Assembly: GCA_018830885.1 (NCBI GenBank)
Contig: JAHJRI010000380.1
Coordinates: 1-35,235, forward strand
Origin: a bacterium
GTDB lineage: Bacteria; SAR324; XYD2-FULL-50-16
Reading direction: 5' to 3'
Length of the DNA stretch: 35,235 bases
Shown: in pieces, positions 1 to 8,130 of the stretch
Numbering within the stretch: the first letter of the stretch is position 1
Layout of the letters: every line of letters begins with the position of its first letter
Position numbers and translations under genes: made by a program
Notes under the pieces: generated by a model
Told to the model about the DNA's origin: nothing
Databases searched by the model: none
What the model saw: the letters and a program-made list of their open reading frames with translations, nothing else

Positions 1-706
1 GGCACTGGTTCTGCAGAAACGCCGCAACCCCGCCCTGAGTCTGCAGATCGGTTATGAACTGTTTCATGCGACCATGCTTCTGTTCATCCAGTGAGGCTGT
101 TTTACGATAATCACATTCGATGGCTGCCAGCATACGGGAGTCCAGCATGCGACTTTCCTCCGCCACCAGTGCGGCAATCAGCGCCGTTATCGCTCCGGTT
201 CGATCTCTGCCGGCGTCACAGTGGATCAAGGTCTTTTTCCCTGCCACCATTTCCCGGAAGATCCCCCCGATAAACCCGCAGACCGATGACCGCATCCGCT
301 CGTCCTCCCAGGTGGCAGGAAATTCCAGATCATTGAGTTTAATCTGGGTATTATAGAACCGGCCAATGGTTTTTCCCTCAGCCCCCTGGCAGAAATAGCG
401 CTCTGTTTTTTCCGGTGAATAGTTCAGGGAAAAGATGGTGTCGGGATTTCCGACACCGTCACAGCTCCATCCAGAAAACCAGCCTGCAGCCCGCATCAGG
501 ACCCCGGGGCGGAAGACCCGTTCGCCCAGGCATTCGTTCAGACTGATTCCCACATCCCGAAAGTTGTAGTCGTGGTAAAAGCCTTCCCAGCGAACCGCCA
601 GTCCGGGACCGTCGTCGTCGTAGCGAAGGCTTCTGATTTTAATAGCAACCAGGAACAACACCAGACAGACAAGGGTTGTTCCCAGCAATAGCATGCTTTT
701 TTTCAT
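1..706 (-). CDS. Membrane-anchored Cys-based tyrosine/dual-specificity phosphatase (3' end outside window)
   Basis: Reading the minus strand from an ATG at 706 gives 235 codons with no stop before the window edge, so the C-terminus is missing. Residues about 5-22 form one hydrophobic segment (signal anchor), followed by a soluble domain. Residues 162-171 read HCDAGRDRTG, the CX5R phosphatase signature, with Cys163 as the expected nucleophile and Arg169 as the phosphate-binding residue. Family knowledge: such proteins dephosphorylate phosphotyrosine, phosphoinositides or other phosphoesters through a cysteinyl-phosphate intermediate. The anchor suggests the domain acts outside the cytoplasmic membrane, which is inference. 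A modest AAGAGA-type ribosome site lies about 11 nt upstream. No partner gene is visible. The substrate cannot be told from sequence. Confidence 0.82.
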   Translation of the reverse strand, partial: MKKSMLLLGTTLVCLVLFLVAIKIRSLRYDDDGPGLAVRWEGFYHDYNFRDVGISLNECLGERVFRPGVLMRAAGWFSGWSCDGVGNPDTIFSLNYSPEKTERYFCQGAEGKTIGRFYNTQIKLNDLEFPATWEDERMRSSVCGFIGGIFREMVAGKKTLIHCDAGRDRTGAITALIAALVAEESRMLDSRMLAAIECDYRKTASLDEQKHGRMKQFITDLQTQGGVAAFLQNQC

Positions 707-1035
707 GATCCCATTCTCTTTTCACCAGCACCGGCATTGATTGTATCCATTCCAGCAAGGGAATGATGCGACCATCTATCATCAGGATAGTGGATCCCGG
801 TACTTCCTGTCCAATTCCCGGCTTTCCGGGGTGCACCAAATATGTGTGGGTACCTGTAAGCGAAAAGAGGTTGATGCACCCACTTTTCGACCCTGCCGGA
901 ACAGGGATCACTGTGGCCGGCTTTTTGAAGAATTGTCCACCAATATCAACAACCGGGGATTTCTCATCTCGCTTTACACTCCGGGAGATGGTAAAATAGG
1001 TTCAACATGCAGTTAAAAACCGTAGTTTACTTCAA
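707..1035. other. Intergenic stretch without a convincing gene
   Basis: About 330 bases upstream of the phosphatase. Short ORFs overlap in several frames, but none has a good ribosome site or a recognisable product. The stretch carries one short dispersed repeat (828-852). GGGTGCA near 829-835 is complementary to TGCACCC near 874-880 and could form a weak hairpin. Confidence 0.5.
828..852. repeat. Short dispersed repeat, also at 35147-35170
   Basis: The motif GGGTGCACCAAA followed by TGTGGGTA recurs with few changes (GGGTGTACCAAAA, then ATGTGGGTA) at 35147-35170. Its meaning is unknown; both occurrences lie next to other repeat-rich intergenic DNA. Confidence 0.45.
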
Positions 1036-1196
1036 GGGCACCTTGATTCGTAACGATTCACCTGTATACGCCCCAAAGGTATTGTGTTTCAAGAAACGCA
1101 TGAATCCTCCCTGGAGCTCCTGGAATCCTTCCTTGGCTTCCAAGGTTCTTGAAACACAATACCTTCGGGGCCGAGCGGAAATTGAACTGAATAGAT
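1036..1196. repeat. Palindromic MITE-like repeat, copy A
   Basis: Begins with GGGCACCTTGATT. It contains a long inverted repeat: arms 1070-1095 and 1146-1171 are complementary at 25 of 26 positions. The loop holds a smaller GGAGCTCC-containing palindrome. It abuts copy B, which begins at 1197 in the same orientation, and the expected right terminus of copy A is not intact. The other copies are 1197-1359, 26800-26966 and 34941-35084. No protein is encoded, so any mobility would depend on a transposase elsewhere. Confidence 0.75.
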
Positions 1197-1359
1197 ACCT
1201 TGATTCATTAAACTGATCGCGTTTATCGCACCAAAGGGTTGATCGTTCAAGAAAGGCACGAGTCCATCCATGGAGCTCCTGGAAGCCAGGGAGGGATTAC
1301 AGGGTTCTCGAACGATCAATCCTTTGATGCATACTGAGTTCCAGTTAAGCAACGTGCCC
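1197..1359. repeat. Palindromic MITE-like repeat, copy B
   Basis: Begins with ACCTTGATTCATTAA and ends with a degenerate GTGCCC terminus. Internal arms 1232-1253 and 1305-1326 pair at 20 of 22 positions. The stem sequence differs from copy A (GTTGATCG against GTATTGTG) yet stays complementary to its own partner arm. The centre shares GTCCATCCATGGAGCTCC and GGAAGCC with copy C, which lies in the opposite orientation. Confidence 0.75.
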
Positions 1360-1391
1360 ACAATTGTTCAGTCCCTGATCAAAGACAGATA

Positions 1392-1535
1392 ATGAACGGT
1401 CCCATGCCAGAAAAAGGTCGCGTCGCCAGGAAACTCCCCGGGTTGGCAACGCCCGCAGGAATCGGCATCTTCGCCCTGAATCTGCCCACTTCGATCCTGG
1501 CCAGGTTTCTGGCCTCCCAGGGAGACCGCTCATGA
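1392..1535 (+). CDS. Possible 47-residue leader ORF overlapping the flavoprotein gene
   Basis: An ATG at 1392 opens 47 codons that end in TGA at 1533-1535, overlapping the ATG of the downstream flavoprotein (1532) as ATGA, the usual arrangement for translational coupling. The product is basic at its N-terminus with a short hydrophobic middle and matches nothing I recognise. No strong ribosome site precedes it, so it may be a chance ORF or the remnant of a longer upstream gene. Confidence 0.3.
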   Translation: MNGPMPEKGRVARKLPGLATPAGIGIFALNLPTSILARFLASQGDRS

Positions 1536-2785
1536 CAAAGAGTCCTATTATCGTTGTCGGTGGTGGACCGGCCGGTCTGATGGCCGCCGGAAAAGCTGCA
1601 GAAGCTGGCGTCAGAACCCTTCTGCTCGAAAAAATGAAGCGCCCGGCACGCAAACTGGCCATTACGGGAAAAGGGCGCTGTAATCTGACCAATATTGCGG
1701 ATATCGAGGAATTTCTCACCCAGTTCGGCAAAAATGGGCGGTTTTTAAGGCAGGCCTTTCAGGCGTTTTTCAATACCGACCTGATGGCGTTCCTGCAGGA
1801 GAAGGGCCTGGATCTGGTTACAGAAAGGGGAGGGCGGGTTTTTCCTGCCTGTGGCAAGGCTCAGGCAGTGGTGACGCTTTTAACGGACTGGGTTGGACGC
1901 TGCGGGGTTGAGATAAAAAACAACGCCGCCGTGGATGAACTCCTGGTGAAAGGACATCGTATTACCGGTGTCCGGTCCGGTAAGGTTGAAATTCCCTGCG
2001 AAAAGGTGATTCTGGCCACCGGGGGGGCCTCCTATCCGGCAACGGGATCGACCGGAGACGGCTATCGACTGGCCGGATCCGTCGGACATACCATTATTCC
2101 TACCCGGCCGGCACTGGTTCCCCTGGAGACAGCCAGTGACATCGTCCGGACCATGGCCGGTCTGAATCTGCGCAATATCGGCTTGCGGCTGCTGATTAAC
2201 GGGAAAAAAAGGGCCGAGGCGTTCGGGGAACTGGTATTTGCCGATTTCGGGGTCACCGGACCGGTGATCCTCCAATTGAGTGGGATTGCTGTAGATGCTC
2301 TGCGTAACAGGGATGCCGTCACCATCGCCATCGACCTGAAACCGGCACTGGATGAAAAGAAACTTGATGCGAGACTGGTCAGGGATTTCACCACCCGCGC
2401 CAGGGAACCTGTCACAAGCATTCTGCGAGGTCTGCTGCCGAGGGAAATGGTCTCCGGTTGCCTGGAAGCCACTGCCATCCCCATCGAAAGAACCGGGGCG
2501 ACCCTGTCGGCCGCGGAACGTCGTCGCCTGAAAACCTGGCTCAAGGACTTTCAGCTTGAGATTACCGGACACCGCTCTTTTTCAGAAGCGATCATCACCG
2601 CCGGCGGTATTGACACCCGGGAAGTTGATCCTCGAACCATGGCTTCCCGGCAGATAGAGGGGCTTTACCTCGCCGGGGAAATCCTTGATCTTCAGGCCCA
2701 TACCGGGGGATACAATCTCCAGGCGGCCTTTTCGACCGGCTGGTTGGCGGGATTGTCTGCAGGACGGTCCCAGGATCAGACGTAA
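1532..2785 (+). CDS. NAD(P)/FAD-dependent oxidoreductase, HI0933/YhiN (BaiN-like) family
   Basis: 417 residues, the usual length for this family. Residues about 5-35 hold the dinucleotide-binding fold with the VVGGGPAGLMAA motif. The following GKGRCNLTN segment is characteristic of YhiN/HI0933 flavoproteins, and a second motif, ATGGASYPATGSTGDGY, lies near residue 170. The C-terminal LAGEILDLQAHTGGYNLQAA segment closes the FAD site. Known members are flavoproteins of mostly unresolved function; one branch (BaiN) acts in bacterial bile-acid dehydroxylation, but nothing here points to that substrate. GGGAG lies about 9 nt before the ATG. The gene stands alone apart from the overlapping small ORF upstream. 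Confidence 0.9.
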   Translation: MTKSPIIVVGGGPAGLMAAGKAAEAGVRTLLLEKMKRPARKLAITGKGRCNLTNIADIEEFLTQFGKNGRFLRQAFQAFFNTDLMAFLQEKGLDLVTERGGRVFPACGKAQAVVTLLTDWVGRCGVEIKNNAAVDELLVKGHRITGVRSGKVEIPCEKVILATGGASYPATGSTGDGYRLAGSVGHTIIPTRPALVPLETASDIVRTMAGLNLRNIGLRLLINGKKRAEAFGELVFADFGVTGPVILQLSGIAVDALRNRDAVTIAIDLKPALDEKKLDARLVRDFTTRAREPVTSILRGLLPREMVSGCLEATAIPIERTGATLSAAERRRLKTWLKDFQLEITGHRSFSEAIITAGGIDTREVDPRTMASRQIEGLYLAGEILDLQAHTGGYNLQAAFSTGWLAGLSAGRSQDQT

Positions 2786-2854
2786 AAACTTTTCTTCACC
2801 TCTTCCATATGGGAAGCAGCCATTTTTTTAATGCGGTGCATGATATGCCGATGA

Positions 2855-4465
2855 TCACGGGCGTTCTTCAGACCAGACGACACGGCCATCCACCACGGTC
2901 ATGGTGAAGGGAATATGAGGGACTTCCTCCGGTTTGACCAGACGGGGGTCTTCAGCCATCACCGTAAAATCGGCCCGTTTTCCCGGTTCGATGCTGCCAT
3001 TCTCCAGCTCGTCGAAAGAGAGATAGGCCGATCCCTGGGTATACAGCCGCAGGGCTTCATCCATGGTCAACGCCTCTTCGGGAGCGAGGACCGCACCCGA
3101 AGGGGTCGTTCGCATCACAGCCCCGGCCAGTCCTTTTCGTGGATCCAGCTCTGATACCGGGCAGTCGGAGCTGCCGCCGATCTTCAACCCGGCCTTGAGC
3201 ATGCTCTTAAATGGATACAGCTTATGAGCAAGCTCGGGGCCAAAAGCTTCAATGAAACCGTCTCCGAGTTCGCTGAAGAAGACCGGCTGCACGGCCGCCG
3301 GAATATGCATGGCGACGGCTCTTTTCAGCAGATCCGGATAGAGGCAGCCCGCATGTTCGATCCGGTGTCGCATCGGGTTGTCGGACCGTGTTCCCAGCAC
3401 CGTTTCGAAGGCATCCAGCGTATCGGCCAGACCGGCATCCCCCTGGGCATGAACAGCGATCTGGTACCCCAGATCGTGGTACCGTTTCACGTTTGCCTTC
3501 AGTTCGTCGAGACTGTACATCTTGAGTCCATGATCGTGGGGTGGGGTCAGGTAGGGCTGAACCACCGCTGCCGTGCGATTGGACATCCCGCCATCGGCAA
3601 AGAGCTTGATCGGACCGATCCGGAGCATTCCCGATCCGAAACCGGTTCTGATCCCTGACTCAACCAGTCCGTCAGCCAGAGGAGCGTAATTCATCGTGTA
3701 TAGTCTTGTATCAAGCCGGTCCGCCGCCAGTGTCTCCTGATACATGCGCAGCACCTCGGGGACCACAAGGGCGTCAGCGGCGAAGACAAGCCCGACCTCG
3801 GCAAATTTTTGTGAAGCCGCTGCCACCAGATTGATCCGCTCCTCGGAATTCATTTTCATGAGATCTGCGAAGAAAAGAGAATTAAAAACAGCCATCATGG
3901 CCTGGTCATGCAGGACTCCGGTGGGTTCCCCGGAATCGGGATCCTTCTCGATTTTCCCCCCCTGGGGATCAGTTGCATCCCTGCGGATATCCATCATTTC
4001 CAGTGCCCGACTGTTGAGGGTGCAGGCGTGAAACGAGGTGTGGAACAGCACCACCGGATGCTCCGGACTGACCGCGTCCAGATCTGACCGACGGGGATGT
4101 CGGTTTTCTTTCAGGAAGTACTCGGCATAGCGGGATCCCTTGATCCATTCTCCCGGCTCTTTTTTTTCCGTTTCCTCCTTGACCCGGGAAAGAATGTCAT
4201 CCATGCAGCTGACCCTGGCCGCTGAGAGATCGATTCCGTTGAGAAGGTAGCCAAAAATGGACATGTGGTTGTGGGATTCCATAAATCCCGGAAACATGGC
4301 TGCACCCTTGAGATCGATGGACACCGTCCCCATCTCTGTATCCCCTTTCAGGTCATTGTCCCTGCCCAGTTTGATGATGCGCCCGTTTTCAACCCCTACC
4401 GCCGAGTAAACAGTGCCGAACGGGTCAAGCGTGTTGATCCGCCCGTTATAAAAGATACAATCCAT
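2855..4465 (-). CDS. Amidohydrolase, YtcJ-like (amidohydrolase_3) family
   Basis: 536 residues, normal for YtcJ-type metal-dependent amidohydrolases. The metal-site pattern is present in order: HNH at His65/His67 in GFMESHNHM, a lysine in IKLFADGGMSN for the carboxylated bridge, a histidine in AVHAQGD, a histidine in RHRIEHAG and an aspartate in GGSSDCPV. The C-terminus has the usual ELENGSIEPGKRADFTV segment that returns to the small beta-sandwich domain. Such enzymes hydrolyse amides, formamides or N-acyl compounds in the cytoplasm; the substrate is unknown. A strong GGAGGAGGAAGG ribosome site sits directly before the ATG. It is divergent from the alpha/beta hydrolase at 4678, with about 210 bp between them. 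Confidence 0.9.
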   Translation of the reverse strand: MDCIFYNGRINTLDPFGTVYSAVGVENGRIIKLGRDNDLKGDTEMGTVSIDLKGAAMFPGFMESHNHMSIFGYLLNGIDLSAARVSCMDDILSRVKEETEKKEPGEWIKGSRYAEYFLKENRHPRRSDLDAVSPEHPVVLFHTSFHACTLNSRALEMMDIRRDATDPQGGKIEKDPDSGEPTGVLHDQAMMAVFNSLFFADLMKMNSEERINLVAAASQKFAEVGLVFAADALVVPEVLRMYQETLAADRLDTRLYTMNYAPLADGLVESGIRTGFGSGMLRIGPIKLFADGGMSNRTAAVVQPYLTPPHDHGLKMYSLDELKANVKRYHDLGYQIAVHAQGDAGLADTLDAFETVLGTRSDNPMRHRIEHAGCLYPDLLKRAVAMHIPAAVQPVFFSELGDGFIEAFGPELAHKLYPFKSMLKAGLKIGGSSDCPVSELDPRKGLAGAVMRTTPSGAVLAPEEALTMDEALRLYTQGSAYLSFDELENGSIEPGKRADFTVMAEDPRLVKPEEVPHIPFTMTVVDGRVVWSEERP

Positions 4466-4677
4466 CCTTCCTCCTCCAGGTGTGATCGCCTTTCCATGGA
4501 AAGGCTTGTTTTCATGTTGAATCCCAGGATCAGCCGGTGCTGGTTGGCGCTGATTCGCCCCTTCCCTGTTTCATTGCACGTTTTCTTTCAGGTATGGTAT
4601 CTTATCGGAAGCGATCGAAAGTTTAAAGCGCGAATTTTAAAAACGGACCATTTCTTAAACTCTCGGGAAAGGGAATC

Positions 4678-5487
4678 ATGACAAGAATAAACGTAAACGG
4701 GATGGATATCAACACCGTAGAAAAAGGAAAGGGGGAAGCGCTCGTCTTTCTGCACGGGTTTACCGGCAGTCATGCGGATTGGGCCGCCCAGGTGGCTGTG
4801 ACATCCGCTCAATACAGAACGATTGCCGTTGACCACAGGGGGCATGGTCAATCGGCTGCCCCGGATTCAAAGACCGCCTATTCCATCAAGATCTTTGCTG
4901 ACGACGTCTACGCCCTGCTGGGCAAACTCGGAATCGATCGTTGCTGCCTCATCGGACACTCCATGGGGGGTTTCATGTCGCTGCAGCTGGCCATCGATCA
5001 CCCGGAAATCGTACGGGGTCTGGTCCTGGTTGATACCTGCAGCGGGGAGTGGGACATCGCCCCCGGATATGCTGAATTCAAGGACAAACTGCATGCGCTG
5101 GCCCGTGATGAGGGTCTGGAAGCGGCTTTTGAATACGACGCCACCTACAACCCCACACGCGTCGAGAAGTTCCAGAAGCACCCGGAACTCAAGGAGGTCG
5201 CCCGCCAGAAGGTGCTGAACACCTCGCTTAACGGTTATATCCACGTCAGCAACACTTTCCAGGCGTGGCCACCGGTAACAGACCGTCTGTCGGAGATCAG
5301 GGTTCCCACGCTGATTGTTCTGGGTGAAGAGGATACCGGATTTATCCGTCCGTCCAAAATCATGAACGAAATGATCGCCGGTTCCAAACTGAGCATCATC
5401 AAGAATGTCGGTCACAACCCCCATGAGGAAGACGCCGAATCATTTAACCGGATTTTCCTGGATTTCCTGCCCCGCATCGTCTGGTAG
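4678..5487 (+). CDS. Alpha/beta-fold hydrolase
   Basis: 269 residues, a typical single-domain alpha/beta hydrolase. The oxyanion region is VFLHGFTGS (about 23-31), the nucleophile elbow GHSMGG gives Ser95, the acid is probably the Asp in LGEEDTGF, and the histidine lies in NVGHNPHEE near the C-terminus. The sequence resembles carboxylesterase/epoxide-hydrolase/MhpC-like members, but the motifs do not fix the substrate. GGAAAGGG precedes the ATG. It ends 12 nt from the convergent Rieske gene. No signal peptide is seen, so it is probably cytoplasmic. Confidence 0.88.
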   Translation: MTRINVNGMDINTVEKGKGEALVFLHGFTGSHADWAAQVAVTSAQYRTIAVDHRGHGQSAAPDSKTAYSIKIFADDVYALLGKLGIDRCCLIGHSMGGFMSLQLAIDHPEIVRGLVLVDTCSGEWDIAPGYAEFKDKLHALARDEGLEAAFEYDATYNPTRVEKFQKHPELKEVARQKVLNTSLNGYIHVSNTFQAWPPVTDRLSEIRVPTLIVLGEEDTGFIRPSKIMNEMIAGSKLSIIKNVGHNPHEEDAESFNRIFLDFLPRIVW

Positions 5488-5499
5488 ACAAATCGACCC

Positions 5500-5829
5500 T
5501 CACTTCCCCAGCATCACACCGATCATGCTGTCCTGTTCAACCAGGGGAAAGGTCATGATCGGATCGGCATTTTCATAAGGCCGATTGGCAATCGATCCAG
5601 TAAGAAGATCAAAGGAGATCCCATGCTGGGGACAGACAATGGCATCGTCTTCAATGATGCCCTCATCCAGCGGGTAACCGAAATGGCCGCATCGGTTCTC
5701 GACCAGAAAAGGCTGATCCCGGTGAACAATCAGCAACAGGGACCGTCCTTCGATGTCAAACACCTTTCTGTAACCCGTTTTTAGAAGAGATCGTTTTTCC
5801 AGGGGGTAGAACTTCACAGCGATTCTCAA
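5500..5829 (-). CDS. Rieske [2Fe-2S] protein
   Basis: 109 residues containing one Rieske domain. Cys47-X-His49 and Cys66-X2-His69 (in CPQHG) are the four cluster ligands. The length matches small soluble ferredoxin-like Rieske subunits such as NirD or dioxygenase ferredoxins, and no transmembrane anchor is present. The start codon overlaps the stop of the upstream ATC-hydrolase-like gene as ATGA, which implies translational coupling. It is therefore probably an electron carrier working with the two proteins encoded upstream (5826-7690). Its actual partner is inferred from position only. Confidence 0.9.
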   Translation of the reverse strand: MRIAVKFYPLEKRSLLKTGYRKVFDIEGRSLLLIVHRDQPFLVENRCGHFGYPLDEGIIEDDAIVCPQHGISFDLLTGSIANRPYENADPIMTFPLVEQDSMIGVMLGK

Positions 5830-6278
5830 TCCTGTCCGTTTTCCAGTGTATAAATGGTATCACAGCAGTGATCACCGGCAGCAACAGTTGTTGTTATTTC
5901 CAGTTGAACGCTGTCACTGACCGCTGTCCGAAAATAAGCCAGGTCAATCTCCATCACCGCTTCACAGAGCTCCCGGGAAGTGTTTTCCAGCCCGAAGGGG
6001 CAGCGGGTGCCCTGTATCTGAAAACGGTCATCGGCGATGGATATGACTTGAGACCCTTTGGGGTCAAAACTTTTAGCGAAAGCACCGGCCACGGTTGACA
6101 ACCTGTTGTCGGGCAGTTTCTGCAAAATCTTCGCGCCCAGAACCTGGCCCTGTTTTCCGCAGACATCCCGAATCAGCGGCAGGGCTTCCTGCCCAAATTT
6201 TTTATAGGTCTCTTTAATCAGTAATCCCTGGGCTTGTGTTGGATTCTGAGGCAATTCCGGATTCTTTTCCTGTGTCAT
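5826..6278 (-). CDS. L-2-amino-thiazoline-4-carboxylate hydrolase-like protein
   Basis: 150 residues. The C-terminal half has the pattern RCPFG, ELCEAVMEIDLAYF and TVAAGDHCCDTIY, which I associate with the ATC-hydrolase-like family, where a GD(x)xC segment near the end is conserved. Family members of known function open the thiazoline ring in cysteine formation from ATC; many others lack an assigned role. Conserved cysteines at the CPFG, ELCEA and HCCD positions could bind metal or act in redox chemistry. It is the middle gene of a three-gene minus-strand run, 65 bp after the flavoprotein and overlapping the Rieske gene by 4 nt. The family call is from motif memory, so moderately certain. Confidence 0.6.
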   Translation of the reverse strand: MTQEKNPELPQNPTQAQGLLIKETYKKFGQEALPLIRDVCGKQGQVLGAKILQKLPDNRLSTVAGAFAKSFDPKGSQVISIADDRFQIQGTRCPFGLENTSRELCEAVMEIDLAYFRTAVSDSVQLEITTTVAAGDHCCDTIYTLENGQD

Positions 6279-6343
6279 ATATCATTTCTAATGGTTTGCG
6301 CTGTTTTTTAATCGAATGGGCTTATCCTGCCAGCCGGTGCCGG

Positions 6344-7690
6344 TCACCCTAATTTTTTCAGGAGCTGATTGGCCGTTGTCAGCAGGGGGTCCCAGACCGG
6401 GCTGAACGGTGGTGCATAGGCCAGGTCACACTGGCTGAACTGTTCGACGGTCATACCTGCATGCAGTGCGACTGCGACCGCGTCGATCCGCTGGGCGACA
6501 CCCTCCCGGCCAACCATTTGCGCCCCCAGCAGCCTACCACTTATGCGGTCAGCCAGCATGCTCAGGTGGATGGTCGTGGAACCGGGATGGGCATGGGCCC
6601 GAGATCGGGTTTTGATCGTCACGGAAACCGGATCAAACCCGTTTTTTCCTGCCTCTTCCATATTCAGGCCGGTTCTGGCCACAACCAGATCGAACACCTT
6701 GAAAACCGAGGTGCCCATGATCCCGGGCAGCTCGACCTCTTTACCGCAAACCTCATCTGCAACCGCCCATCCCGCCCGGTTGGCCCTCAACGCCAGGGGA
6801 ATATACGTTTTCTTTCCCGTCAGAACATGATAGGCATCCGCGCAATCCCCGGCAGCATAGATGTTGTCATCTGATGTCCTCAACCGTCGATCCACTGCCA
6901 GGGCGTTTTTTGTGTCGCTTTTCAAACCCGCCCGGATGGCAAAATCGCTATTGGGCTTGACCCCCATGGCCACCAGCACCATCCCCCCGGTCAGCTGCAG
7001 ATCAGAGCAGAGAACCCGCAACTGATGATCGGGTCCCTTTACAATTCGTTCAATGGTATGACCCAGGTTGATCTTGACCCCGTTTTTTTCCACCTCGTCT
7101 TTGACAACCCCGGCCAGCTCCCCATCGGCCCAGGGAAGAAACACAGAGCGGGGTTTCACCATGGTCACATCGATTTGCCTGCTGCGTAACGCCTCGCACA
7201 TCTCCAGGGCGATATATCCCATACCGATAACGATCACGTGATTGACGGCATTCTGTTCCAGATAGGCTTTGATTCTGCGTCCATCCTCAAGACTCTTGAG
7301 CGCCATCACCCCCGGCAGGTCAAATCCCGGCAAATCCGGTACAATGGGAGAGGCACCACTGGCAATCAGCAGCTTGTCATACGCAACGGTGAATGGCTCA
7401 CCGGATTCCGTCGTCCCGGATACGGTCCTGGCATCCCTGTCAAGGCTGCGAACTTCATGACCGGTGCGGAGATCGATCTTCTGTTTCTCACGAAATACCC
7501 CGGCTTCCCTGACCACCAGATCCTCAATGGCCCTTTCCGGATCGGCAATATTATAGGGCATGCCGCAGGCACTGTATGACACGTCGTTGCTTTTTTCCAA
7601 TACGATCACCGCCATCTCCGGGCGGCTCCTTTTCGCCCTGCTGGCTGCGCTCATCCCGGCAGCGTCACCACCGACAATTACAAATCTCAT
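6344..7690 (-). CDS. FAD-dependent pyridine nucleotide-disulfide oxidoreductase, CoA-disulfide reductase/NADH oxidase-like
   Basis: 448 residues from the ATG at 7690, which has GGAG 8 nt upstream; a TTG at 7702 could extend it by four residues but would absorb that ribosome site. The N-terminal FAD fold is VIVGGDAAGMSAA (4-16). Cys42 in SYSACGMPY is the single active-site cysteine of the CoA-disulfide reductase/NADH oxidase branch. A second Rossmann motif, VIVIGMGYIALE, binds NAD(P)H, followed by the AAGDCADAYHVLTG FAD segment and a C-terminal dimerisation domain with LLGAQMVG. Family members reduce CoA disulfide, polysulfide or persulfide, or O2. In this anaerobe-like context a sulfur or CoA-disulfide substrate is the more likely inference. 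First gene of the run with the ATC-hydrolase-like and Rieske genes. Confidence 0.87.
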   Translation of the reverse strand: MRFVIVGGDAAGMSAASRAKRSRPEMAVIVLEKSNDVSYSACGMPYNIADPERAIEDLVVREAGVFREKQKIDLRTGHEVRSLDRDARTVSGTTESGEPFTVAYDKLLIASGASPIVPDLPGFDLPGVMALKSLEDGRRIKAYLEQNAVNHVIVIGMGYIALEMCEALRSRQIDVTMVKPRSVFLPWADGELAGVVKDEVEKNGVKINLGHTIERIVKGPDHQLRVLCSDLQLTGGMVLVAMGVKPNSDFAIRAGLKSDTKNALAVDRRLRTSDDNIYAAGDCADAYHVLTGKKTYIPLALRANRAGWAVADEVCGKEVELPGIMGTSVFKVFDLVVARTGLNMEEAGKNGFDPVSVTIKTRSRAHAHPGSTTIHLSMLADRISGRLLGAQMVGREGVAQRIDAVAVALHAGMTVEQFSQCDLAYAPPFSPVWDPLLTTANQLLKKLG

Positions 7691-8130
7691 TGCTTGCTCC
7701 AAGTGAAGTTTTTGCTGAATAAACGGTTCAAATCCCGATCATTTCAACACTGGAAATGCCAGGTGCCTCCTTTTAAGCGGAGAATCCCCCGCCAGCATCA
7801 GATTGTGCGGTAAGAATCACTGCTGTCCGTCCGGGTGACACAAAAAAGGACGGGTATGCCTGGACCTCATCTGTGTTTGAACATAAACCAATTGTCTATT
7901 GTTTTCAACCACGGGATAACGGCCCCCGGTTGGCTTTCAGAACCGTTTCTGCCTGATGGGGGTTAGTTCTGAAGAGGTCTTCAGGTTTGTGTGGTTGACA
8001 AAATGGTTTTTCTTGACTGATCACTTTCAAATCAACGATAATCAGCATAGATCTATTTAAGACAGCCCCACACCGGTTTCCTTTTTTATCAACAACGCAG
8101 GCCCTGCGTTGTTTAAAAGCAGGAGATACC
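7691..8130. other. Intergenic region between divergent flavoprotein and CBS genes
   Basis: About 440 bases with no credible ORF; the minus-strand ORF at 7905-8228 runs into the CBS gene and has no recognisable product. It should hold the promoters of both divergent units, but I see no strong -35/-10 pair. The one clear structure is the palindrome at 8091-8113. Confidence 0.5.
8091..8113. promoter_or_regulatory. Perfect 11-bp inverted repeat just upstream of CBS gene
   Basis: AACAACGCAGG at 8091-8101 and CCTGCGTTGTT at 8103-8113 are exact reverse complements with a one-base centre. The AGGAG ribosome site follows 8 nt later. It could be an operator for a dimeric repressor or an mRNA hairpin that controls access to the ribosome site. 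It has no T-tract, so it is not a terminator. Confidence 0.5.

Noticed and set aside
1880..2572. 230-codon minus-strand ORF
   Set aside because: Shadow of the YhiN-type flavoprotein.
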